Part shown: piece after piece, positions 56,618-64,000 of the stretch
How positions within the stretch are numbered: the first letter of the stretch is position 1
Layout of the letters: every line of letters starts with the position of its first letter
Origin: SHAN690 sp041391765
GTDB taxonomy: Bacteria > Bacteroidota > Bacteroidia > Flavobacteriales_G > Salibacteraceae
Direction of reading: 5' to 3'
DNA length: 64,000 nt
Assembly (NCBI GenBank): GCA_041391765.1
Contig: JAWKNJ010000020.1
Location: 55,758-119,757, forward strand
Program-made: the position numbers and the translations under genes
The notes under the pieces: generated by a model
What the model saw: only the letters and a program-made list of their open reading frames with translations
Database searches by the model: none
Told to the model about the DNA's origin: nothing

Positions 56618-57888
56618 TTAGTGGAGGTCTTAAATACGGGCAGCAAAGATGGTATCATGACGATAATAAGGAGCATGAGAAATGGGGCGCGGTAGCGCAT
56701 CGTAGCACCAAGCACAGGTGATATCAAACCAATCAAGACAACTACGGGCAGGCATATCTGCAAAACCAGATGGAGATATTCAAATTCAAAATCGCTGATT
56801 GCATATTTGTAGATTGACCAAATCAAAATGAATAAGAACACGATGTTTTCAAATACCATCATCATTTCAGCCACACTTGATACTTGCCATGGCAGTGGCA
56901 TGAATAAAGTATTCATCAGCGCGGCTGGAGTTTCAATAAGAATGTCGAACCAACTAGCCATAATAGGAGCAAGTTCAATTCTACTTCCGGCTTGAATATC
57001 TAGCGCATGATTTATGAACTCTTGTCGTTTGTCAGCAACAGATTCTGCGAGGTCAATGCCTATCATGTGAAATACCACAATTCCGCATCCTGCACCCATG
57101 AACCAGAACAGCCAAGATTTCCATCCGTTCCAATTAATTTGTTTGGTGATGAAATGAGCTACCAATGCTAGTATTGACGCTGCTAAGAAATATGGCTTGA
57201 TAGATATTAGGCATGTTGCAGAAAGGACAAGCCAAGGCAAATGCGAGAGCGTTTTCATCCTAAAGATTGAATAGAGAAATATACCTGCGCCAAATGACAT
57301 GACAGACTCTTTTAATCCTCCGTTCACTAGTAGAATTGATGTAGGAAGCATTGTGATAAATGCCATGGCTAACCCAAGAGCTTTGAAATTGGTTGTGAGC
57401 GCTTTGATGAGCAACACAGTTCCAATGAATGCCATTGTGCCAAACAGTAGATTGTGAACCTCAAAAATATTGGAGCTGAAGAAGCTGAACAGGCTATTCA
57501 ATTTAATCATTAGATGATTGTCATTGTAAAAGCCGCTTTCGAATGGTTTTATCCATGAGTTCATTTTTTCGAAGTATTCTAATCTGAATCGTTCACCATC
57601 TCCTCCTAGATTGAACAATATCATGAAATAATCGAGCGGTGACTCAGCCGACACATTGTTCAGGAGAATCCCATCATCAAAAAATCGATAGATATCCGCG
57701 GTGGATCGATCAGGGTAATAGTATGTGTATAGCCATTGCAACAAAAAGGCCCCTGAAATTTTCGCTAAGAATGACCCCGTGATGAGTGCGTTTTTCACGC
57801 CCTCCATTCGGAAGAGCTTGATTTTCAGCACAGCGAGCAATAAAATCGGAACCCAGATCAAGGAGTATAGGATGTCCATTGGCTGCAT
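56614..57888 (-). CDS. Polytopic membrane protein, possible GT-C glycosyltransferase
   Basis: A 424-residue protein with ~10 hydrophobic segments. The layout (N-terminal membrane helices, a polar loop with DIYRFFDDG and repeated Asp/Arg, further membrane helices) resembles GT-C glycosyltransferases or O-antigen-polymerase-like proteins. I do not recognise a named family. First gene of the minus-strand operon that includes the amidohydrolase, CAP protein, acyl-CoA synthetase and beta-barrel. It diverges from purL. Confidence 0.55.
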   Translation of the reverse strand: MQPMDILYSLIWVPILLLAVLKIKLFRMEGVKNALITGSFLAKISGAFLLQWLYTYYYPDRSTADIYRFFDDGILLNNVSAESPLDYFMILFNLGGDGERFRLEYFEKMNSWIKPFESGFYNDNHLMIKLNSLFSFFSSNIFEVHNLLFGTMAFIGTVLLIKALTTNFKALGLAMAFITMLPTSILLVNGGLKESVMSFGAGIFLYSIFRMKTLSHLPWLVLSATCLISIKPYFLAASILALVAHFITKQINWNGWKSWLFWFMGAGCGIVVFHMIGIDLAESVADKRQEFINHALDIQAGSRIELAPIMASWFDILIETPAALMNTLFMPLPWQVSSVAEMMMVFENIVFLFILIWSIYKYAISDFEFEYLHLVLQICLPVVVLIGLISPVLGATMRYRAPFLMLLIIVMIPSLLPVFKTSTK

Positions 57889-57954
57889 CCCCCAAAGAAA
57901 ACGTTTTGTGGATTATTTAGCCATGATACATTAACGCTAGCGAATTCAGAAATT

Positions 57955-57962
57955 TACTTTTG
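57955..57962 (+). promoter_or_regulatory. Possible -7 box of purL
   Basis: TACTTTTG fits TAnnTTTG, 17 bp before the purL ATG. No strong TTG at 19-bp spacing. Confidence 0.4.
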
Positions 57963-57979
57963 CTGCGAAATTCATTTAG

Positions 57980-60217
57980 ATGAGCGATTGGAATGAAACG
58001 CACGCCCGAGAGGCGGCAGGAAGACTGGGTTTGTTGCCCGATGAGTTTGACAAGATAGTTGAGTTCTTGGGTGGCAGATTGCCAAATTTTACCGAATTAT
58101 CGATTTATTCTGTCATGTGGTCCGAGCACTGTTCTTATAAGAACAGCATCAAGTGGTTAAAGACATTACCAAATGAAGGACCCGCAATTCTGGCCGAGGC
58201 AGGTGAAGAAAACGCGGGCTTGGTTGACATAGGTGACGGATTGGCGTGTGCCTTCAAAATTGAGTCTCACAATCACCCAAGTGCGATTGAACCATATCAG
58301 GGAGCAGCAACCGGGGTAGGGGGAATTAATCGTGATATATTTACGATGGGTGCCAGGCCAGTTGCTCAACTAAATAGCCTTCGCTTTGGTGATCCGAACT
58401 CAGCACGCACCAAATGGTTGTTGAAAGGAGTCGTAAAAGGAATTGGTGATTATGGAAATGCCTTCGGTATTCCAGTTCTGGGTGGCGAGGTTTTCTTTGA
58501 TCCGTCTTATAACCAAAACCCACTGGTCAATGCGATGTCAGTCGGAATAGTGGATATCAATAAGACTATATCCGCTACTGCCCACGGAGTTGGAAACCCT
58601 GTATTCATTGTCGGTTCGAGCACGGGAAAGGATGGAATTCACGGAGCCACATTTGCTTCTGGGGATTTGACAGAAGAAAGTGCTGATGATTTACCCTCAG
58701 TCCAGGTTGGAGATCCATTTCAAGAAAAGTTATTGCTTGAAGCATCTCTTGAGCTGGCGGATACTGATGCTATCATTGGAATGCAGGACATGGGAGCGGC
58801 TGGTATTACCTGTTCATCATCTGAGATGTCGGCAAAGGGTGGGTGTGGCATGGACATTTGGTTGGACAAGGTTCCAACGCGTCAGGAAAACATGTTGCCG
58901 TTCGAAATATTGCTCAGCGAATCTCAGGAAAGAATGCTCGTTGTGGCTAAGAAAGGTCGCGAGAGCGAAGTGAAGCGAATCTTTGACAAGTGGGATTTGA
59001 ACTGCGTGCAAATTGGGGTTGTTACTGAGGGACCAACTCTACGATATTATATGAACGATGAGCTTGTCGCGGAGTGTGATGCCGATTCGCTGGTATTAGG
59101 TGGAGGAGCTCCTGTATATGAGCGCGAATACAGGGAACCGGCCTATTATGCAGAAGGCAAGAAATTCAATCCTGACGATGTTCCCGTTCCGAATGATTTG
59201 GTGGAAGTGGCCAAGTTCATGTTGGGGCACGTGAACGTTGCCTCAAAGAGGTGGGTTACAGATCAATACGATTCAATGGTAGGCACTATCAATATGTCAA
59301 CCAATAACCCATCGGATGCTGGAATTGTAAATCTGAAGGGTAGCAATAAGGCCATCGCAGTAACAGTTGATTGCAATGCACGATATGTTTATGCGGATCC
59401 TGAGGTCGGATGCGCGATTGCCGTAGCAGAGGCAGCTCGAAACATTGTATGTTCTGGAGGTGCACCTTCTGCAATTACCAACTGCCTGAACTTTGGCAAT
59501 CCCTATTCACCGGAAGCCTATTGGCAGTTTGTTGGCTCCATCAAAGGGATGGGAAATGCTTGCAGAAAGTTCAAGACACCTGTCACTGGAGGAAATGTAA
59601 GCTTCTATAATCAGTCAACCATTGAAGGAAAGACGATACCTGTATTGCCAACCCCAACAATTGGAATGATCGGAATTGTGGAGAATAAGAAACATATTAC
59701 ACCGTTAGGGTTTAAATCGGAAGACCAGAGCATTTATCTCCTAGGTCAATTAAGCGATAATATAGCAAGTTCTCAATACCTCATTCATTGGCACAAGGTG
59801 GAAAACAGCCCTGCGCCTGAATTTGATTTGGAAAATGAATGGACTCTACAGAATAATACAAGGAGATTGATTGAGTCCGGGTTGATCGATAGTGCCCATG
59901 ATGTTTCTGATGGCGGCCTGTTTGTTTCACTTGTTGAAATGGGTATTGTCAACAAGATTGGTTTCGATGTTAGTGTTGGAGATCATGGACGTCTTGACGG
60001 TGTGCTATTTGGCGAGGCACAATCGAGAATTGTTGTTTCGGTATCGAATAATAATCGAAATGCTTTTGAAGAACAGCTTACCTTGCTCAATAATGCCTAT
60101 GTGAAACTTGGCAGAACGGTCTCAGATTCTTGCACAGTCAATGGCCTGAATTATGGTTCTATTGAAGACCTAGCTCAAATTCATGACTCGGCCTTACACA
60201 AGGTTATGGCAAACTAA
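57980..60217 (+). CDS. purL: Phosphoribosylformylglycinamidine synthase, small PurL subunit
   Basis: A 745-residue protein of the short PurL type (the fused eukaryotic/proteobacterial enzyme is ~1300). MWSEHCSYKNSIKWLK, then IESHNHPSAIEPYQG (the ATP/Mg loop), and later SCTVNGLNYG match PurL. It makes FGAM in purine synthesis and needs the partner subunits PurQ and PurS, which are not in this window. A 56-bp perfect palindrome terminates it. Confidence 0.95.
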   Translation: MSDWNETHAREAAGRLGLLPDEFDKIVEFLGGRLPNFTELSIYSVMWSEHCSYKNSIKWLKTLPNEGPAILAEAGEENAGLVDIGDGLACAFKIESHNHPSAIEPYQGAATGVGGINRDIFTMGARPVAQLNSLRFGDPNSARTKWLLKGVVKGIGDYGNAFGIPVLGGEVFFDPSYNQNPLVNAMSVGIVDINKTISATAHGVGNPVFIVGSSTGKDGIHGATFASGDLTEESADDLPSVQVGDPFQEKLLLEASLELADTDAIIGMQDMGAAGITCSSSEMSAKGGCGMDIWLDKVPTRQENMLPFEILLSESQERMLVVAKKGRESEVKRIFDKWDLNCVQIGVVTEGPTLRYYMNDELVAECDADSLVLGGGAPVYEREYREPAYYAEGKKFNPDDVPVPNDLVEVAKFMLGHVNVASKRWVTDQYDSMVGTINMSTNNPSDAGIVNLKGSNKAIAVTVDCNARYVYADPEVGCAIAVAEAARNIVCSGGAPSAITNCLNFGNPYSPEAYWQFVGSIKGMGNACRKFKTPVTGGNVSFYNQSTIEGKTIPVLPTPTIGMIGIVENKKHITPLGFKSEDQSIYLLGQLSDNIASSQYLIHWHKVENSPAPEFDLENEWTLQNNTRRLIESGLIDSAHDVSDGGLFVSLVEMGIVNKIGFDVSVGDHGRLDGVLFGEAQSRIVVSVSNNNRNAFEEQLTLLNNAYVKLGRTVSDSCTVNGLNYGSIEDLAQIHDSALHKVMAN

Positions 60218-60223
60218 AACATC

Positions 60224-60279
60224 AATTTAGATCAATAAAAAAGGGAGTCAATTGACTCCCTTTTTTATTGATCTAAATT
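60224..60279. terminator. 56-bp perfect palindrome, bidirectional terminator
   Basis: Bases 60224-60279 form a perfect inverted repeat with 28-base arms and no loop. The core reads AAAAAAGGGAGTCAATTGAC, then mirrored to TTTTTT. It sits between the convergent ends of purL (60217) and the T9SS protein (60286), with A and T tracts on both sides of the GC core, so it should terminate both. Confidence 0.85.
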
Positions 60280-60285
60280 TCTTTA

Positions 60286-62811
60286 TTAATCCATCAGAAC
60301 AAACTTCTTGGTTCCTTCGAATTGATCGGCTTTAATCTTGACTATGTATGATCCTCTCGAAAGATCACCAACATACAATTGCTCCTGAGGAGTGCTTGAT
60401 GTCAATACAATCGTTTTGACGCATCTTCCGCTCATGTCATGTAAGTCCACTTTCAGTCTTTCCATCAAATTGAAATCAGCGCTTACGTGGATATAATCAG
60501 ATGCTGGATTAGGATATATTGAGATACCCTTAACAACATCACTTGGGATGCCAAGTACATCAACGGTTATGCTATCGCAAGTGGTGTCCGAGCCACATTC
60601 ATTCGAAACATATTGGCATACCTGAAATGAGCCGAGACTTGTGAAGTAATGAATAGGACTCTTTAGAGTACTCACCGTCCCGTCAGTGAAGGTCCACAAA
60701 TATTCATCCGCGTTCTTGGCATGATCATAAAACTGAACAGTAGATGTTACCTGTTCATAAACATAACCTCCATTTGGAGGAACCGGAACATTATGAACTT
60801 GCTGGCTAATACAATCAACTGTCCATCCATCCATAACAATGTTTAGTGATACGTCAAATGGCCCGCTTCCAATAAAACTATGAACAGCGTCAATGGTATT
60901 CTCAATTTCTGATCCATCGTCAAAGTTCCATTCGAAGGCATTGACATTGGAACTATAAAAAGCAGTTTTATTATACACTTTACTTCTAACTATTGGAGAT
61001 GAGTTGTCATAGAAGTTTTGAGGTGCGGCTGTATCCAAGCATCGAAACTCGTAATAGAAATTGGCATCGAAATTATATTCAACAATTGGCTCGATAATGA
61101 CATCAGCGTTGAAAGCAGCTCCATTGATATTAAATAAACTAGCTTCTTGAGAACGTGCCCAAGTAGAATCATTGATTTTTCCTAGTGCCCTGAATTCGTT
61201 CGCACCATCCATCACAAGCCAATCATTCGTCCCGATGAAAACAGGATGCGCACTGTCATATTCGATGGTTAATACATAATCCTTTTTAATCTGCGCAGGT
61301 TTATTGAAAATAGCCGTATACCTTGTAGTATCACTATAATTAGTATCGACTTCATATTTGTTTATATACACAACGGATTCTGCTATGTGTTTAGTGGAAT
61401 CTGGATATCCATTAACCAGATCATATATCCTGCATGTGACGGGATAACTATCCTTGAATAGGCCATTGTGATTAGCATAAAAACTAAATCCGTGGACAAT
61501 GATGGACTGGTTTGCTGGGAATGTTTGACCAAGACCATAGAGGATTCCTGGCCCCGTGTTCTTTAATCTGACCCATTTCACATCGGTTCCTTTTGCTGAT
61601 GTATACTTGACACTATCTTTACCGCAGTTCAGGGCTGTATTGGTGGCAACAGCAACGTTTTGACAGTATTTGACTTCACCACATGAAGTCATCATTGTCT
61701 GACACACCCAATAATTACCTGGTTCGGCATACTTGTGCTTTGGATTTTCAGAAAGACTTGAATTTCCATCACCAAAATCGTAGTGTATATCAGAGAAAGT
61801 GCCGAAAGTTTGATTAGTAAATTGTACGTCTAAATTATTGGTCTTATAAGAGAAGTCCTGTTCAGGTTTCTCTTTAATGATTTGCGTAGCAGTGCTTTGG
61901 CATGTTTTATATGTCCAAGTGAGCATTTTCGTAGTTAGAGTGGCTACATACGGTCCATTTGTAGGATAAAAGTGCGCTGGATCAACTATTTCCTCAAGCG
62001 GGCTTCCATCACCATAATTCCAAAGCTGCCTGTCCGGTTGGTTAAATCTCGCATATCGATTATACATTCGGCTATCAATAATGGGGGCCCCAGTATTAAA
62101 GAAGTGCACTGTGTCACCTAGTTCATCGAACAAACATTCTGGATCATTCGTGAAACTAGCCGTGATATTATAGTTTACAATAGGCTCGAAAATGAAATCT
62201 GCGTCAAACAATTGACCAGACGATGTGTCTACCTCAAAGTCATAAGGTCTAATCCAACTAACCGCTTGTTTTACCCCTCCAAGCCACTCTTTTTTTCCAT
62301 CGTCAGGCCCAGCAGTATCAATATTATTATGAAATAAGCAAAAGTGAGGACTCGAGGTACTTGATCTTACCACAATCGTGTAAGGTTGAGATACGGTGAC
62401 AGGCGCCCAGGTAACCACGATGCCATAGGAACTCAAAGGCCCATTGAATGAGTCGGGTACAGTTAATGCAGCATTAGCAGACGCAAGCACAGATGTTCCA
62501 GGAACGCTATCATTTGTGGCTGTCACCAATTCAACAGTCATCAAAACTGTATTTCCGGAATCATAGTTTGGTTTGAAGCCATAGAAACGCGCTCCACGAA
62601 CAGAAATCGACTGCGGACATTCGAAGTACTGGTATGCTGCTGACATTTCATTTGGCTTAAAGGTCAAAGTGTCTTCAGTCGAAGTCTTACTCTTTATATA
62701 TGTGATGGTGTCAACTGGACAAGAAGCTCGCTCTTGTGCCGAGCTGGTAACTGAAAGAGCAAATAGTGCGATGGATAGTAATAATAATCTCCTCATACTG
62801 GTGTTCATCAT
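60286..62811 (-). CDS. Secreted PKD-domain protein with T9SS type A sorting domain
   Basis: An 841-residue protein. Signal peptide (MRRLLLLSIALFALSVTSSAQ; two Met before it are alternative starts). Residues ~27-395 and ~395-760 are an internal duplication: both copies contain FEPIV/IEPIV, a YDFGDG- or FDDGSE-type PKD motif, and a Cys-rich turn. The C-terminal ~75 residues (ISIYPNPASDYIHVSAD ... GRCVKTIVL ... GSYIVKIKADQFEGTKKFVL) are a classic T9SS type A sorting domain. It should be exported through T9SS and attached to the cell surface. The target is unknown; adhesin or sensor roles are plausible. The gene converges with purL. Confidence 0.9.
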   Translation of the reverse strand: MMNTSMRRLLLLSIALFALSVTSSAQERASCPVDTITYIKSKTSTEDTLTFKPNEMSAAYQYFECPQSISVRGARFYGFKPNYDSGNTVLMTVELVTATNDSVPGTSVLASANAALTVPDSFNGPLSSYGIVVTWAPVTVSQPYTIVVRSSTSSPHFCLFHNNIDTAGPDDGKKEWLGGVKQAVSWIRPYDFEVDTSSGQLFDADFIFEPIVNYNITASFTNDPECLFDELGDTVHFFNTGAPIIDSRMYNRYARFNQPDRQLWNYGDGSPLEEIVDPAHFYPTNGPYVATLTTKMLTWTYKTCQSTATQIIKEKPEQDFSYKTNNLDVQFTNQTFGTFSDIHYDFGDGNSSLSENPKHKYAEPGNYWVCQTMMTSCGEVKYCQNVAVATNTALNCGKDSVKYTSAKGTDVKWVRLKNTGPGILYGLGQTFPANQSIIVHGFSFYANHNGLFKDSYPVTCRIYDLVNGYPDSTKHIAESVVYINKYEVDTNYSDTTRYTAIFNKPAQIKKDYVLTIEYDSAHPVFIGTNDWLVMDGANEFRALGKINDSTWARSQEASLFNINGAAFNADVIIEPIVEYNFDANFYYEFRCLDTAAPQNFYDNSSPIVRSKVYNKTAFYSSNVNAFEWNFDDGSEIENTIDAVHSFIGSGPFDVSLNIVMDGWTVDCISQQVHNVPVPPNGGYVYEQVTSTVQFYDHAKNADEYLWTFTDGTVSTLKSPIHYFTSLGSFQVCQYVSNECGSDTTCDSITVDVLGIPSDVVKGISIYPNPASDYIHVSADFNLMERLKVDLHDMSGRCVKTIVLTSSTPQEQLYVGDLSRGSYIVKIKADQFEGTKKFVLMD

Positions 62812-62955
62812 AGATTATATGTGTCAAGACGCTTTATTCTAGGTTATAGTTGACCTTGACAAAATCAAACCGTAAAATTATGTTTTTAGGCATACCAAAG
62901 CACATGACCCACATATAATGATCATTGTTTGATATTCTTGCACGATTAAATAGAG

Positions 62956-63642
62956 ATGAACATATTCATATCCGGTATTTCAAAAGGAATTGGGAGAGCA
63001 TTGGTTGCTGAGTCCCTAGGCAGGGGACATTTTGTTATTGGTTCATCAAGTCATCCTGAAATCGTGCCAGATGAAATTAGAGATAGCCCTCGACTTCAGT
63101 TGCTCAAGATTGAATGGCCCTTTGATAGATCCAATTTGGAAGCTCAGTTAACAAGGATTCAAGATTTAGATATTGACCTACTAGTAAATAATGCCGGGCT
63201 ATTGAATACAGACTTGCTGCTTAATGCTGTGGTTGAGGATGCACTCATGATGTATAATGTGAATGCACTGTTTCCACTTGAGCTCTCAAGGGCAATTTAT
63301 AAGGCTAATCGCTTTTCTAGGGACGCATCAATACTTAATATTAGTAGTATGGGTGGTTTTCAAGGAGCTACAAAGTTTGAAGGTCTTGCAGCATACTCAA
63401 TGTCAAAGGCTGCGTTAGTGGCGCTGACCGAATGCATGGCCGTTGAATGGGCTAATGACTTGAAAGTTAATTGTCTGTGCCTGGGAGCGGTTCAGACTGA
63501 GATGTTAAATGAGGCGTTTCCTGGGTATGTTGCACCGGTTTCTGCGCAAGAAATGGCGAAATTCATCCTTGATTTCGGAGAGTCAGCGGGTGGAATTATC
63601 AATGGATCGATAATTCCATTAAAAATTTCAGATCCGAAGTGA
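62956..63642 (+). CDS. SDR-family NAD(P)-dependent oxidoreductase
   Basis: A 228-residue protein. N-terminal cofactor motif SGISKGIGRAL (TGxxxGxG variant with Ser for Thr), NNAG at ~84, active-site Ser in NISSMGG and YSMSK (Tyr-x3-Lys). It reduces or oxidises a small carbonyl or alcohol; the substrate is unknown. It lies on the + strand upstream of the 16S rRNA gene, 215 bp away. Confidence 0.9.
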   Translation: MNIFISGISKGIGRALVAESLGRGHFVIGSSSHPEIVPDEIRDSPRLQLLKIEWPFDRSNLEAQLTRIQDLDIDLLVNNAGLLNTDLLLNAVVEDALMMYNVNALFPLELSRAIYKANRFSRDASILNISSMGGFQGATKFEGLAAYSMSKAALVALTECMAVEWANDLKVNCLCLGAVQTEMLNEAFPGYVAPVSAQEMAKFILDFGESAGGIINGSIIPLKISDPK

Positions 63643-63695
63643 GATTTTTTGGAATTGAATATCAGCTTGTTAAACCTTAAACGACCTGAAATCAG

Positions 63696-63713
63696 AAAAA
63701 AAATCAAAAAAAA
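63696..63713 (+). promoter_or_regulatory. A-rich UP-like element of the rRNA promoter
   Basis: A8-TC-A8 immediately upstream of the -33 region of the rrn promoter, as in strong rRNA promoters. Confidence 0.5.
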
Positions 63714-63726
63714 CTTCGAGAGGGTG

Positions 63727-63756
63727 TTGTGAAAGTTGAAAATGAATTTACCTTTG
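63727..63756 (+). promoter_or_regulatory. Promoter of the 16S rRNA operon
   Basis: TTG (63727-63729), 19 bases, TACCTTTG (63749-63756): the complete Bacteroidota promoter with exact spacing. Start would be ~63763. Confidence 0.8.
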
Positions 63757-63779
63757 CCCTCCCTTTCAAACAAGGGGTA

Positions 63780-63788
63780 GTTCTTTGA
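63780..63788 (+). promoter_or_regulatory. boxA-like antitermination element in the rRNA leader
   Basis: GTTCTTTGA resembles the boxA element of Bacteroidota rRNA leaders and sits between the promoter and the 16S start. Confidence 0.45.
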
Positions 63789-63856
63789 GAAGATTGAAAA
63801 GATAAAGCCAGCATGTATCCACTGGGATTCATTTCTGATTGTAACATTAATTTTAT

Positions 63857-64000
<144 letters not shown>

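Overview
The window looks like a contiguous piece of a Flavobacteriales (Bacteroidota) chromosome. Four things point there: a secreted protein with a C-terminal type IX secretion (T9SS) sorting domain; promoters of the Bacteroidota form TTG-N19-TAnnTTTG; a DnaX that lacks the zinc-finger cysteines, as I recall for flavobacterial DnaX; and a Bacteroidota-like 16S rRNA 5' end at the right edge. No prophage, insertion sequence, CRISPR array or tRNA gene was seen. Most of the window is housekeeping DNA packed into short operons, many with 4-bp ATGA overlaps.

Left third (1-22.7 kb), mostly minus strand. It starts with a large secreted subtilisin-like protease (cut by the window edge) and a small charged protein. 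A clpS / M48 protease / nfeD / floA operon follows, which suggests envelope and protein quality control. Next is a huge TPR-PD40-coiled-coil-SPOR protein interrupted by two compensating indels. The prmA / 1485-residue secreted protein / plsY operon comes next, then three small membrane or lipoprotein genes, a TauE/SafE permease diverging from a nitroreductase, and two poorly known genes (a possible HEPN protein and a TPR membrane protein).

Middle (22.8-39.2 kb). A surface-polysaccharide block holds a GT4 glycosyltransferase, a Wzx-like flippase, a Wzz-like chain-length protein and an O-antigen ligase/polymerase. Then come a GAF-SpoIIE phosphatase, an LpxD-like acyltransferase coupled to efp, a bacterial SET-domain protein, monomeric isocitrate dehydrogenase, an M16 peptidase and dnaX. 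dnaX carries a run of ten A just after its clamp-loader domains, and both shifted frames stop almost at once, so it may make a short gamma form by slippage.

Right part (39.2-64 kb). The rpsF-rpsR-rplI ribosomal operon has a textbook promoter. It is followed by aconitase, hemE, an OmpA-family protein, a UMF1-type MFS transporter and L-2-hydroxyglutarate oxidase. A polyphosphate locus has ppk1 (broken by an in-frame TGA and a +1 shift), ppx, and an unusual receiver domain with a C-terminal membrane anchor. A five-gene minus-strand operon follows (polytopic membrane protein, amidohydrolase, CAP protein, acyl-CoA synthetase, beta-barrel). Then come purL, a T9SS-sorted PKD protein with an internal duplication, an SDR oxidoreductase, and the promoter, leader and first ~144 bases of a 16S rRNA gene.

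I did not find an unmistakable new defence or mobile system. The best leads are the dnaX slippage site, the membrane-anchored receiver beside ppk/ppx, the ClpS-M48-NfeD-FloA operon, and two genes whose reading frames are broken by clustered small changes.
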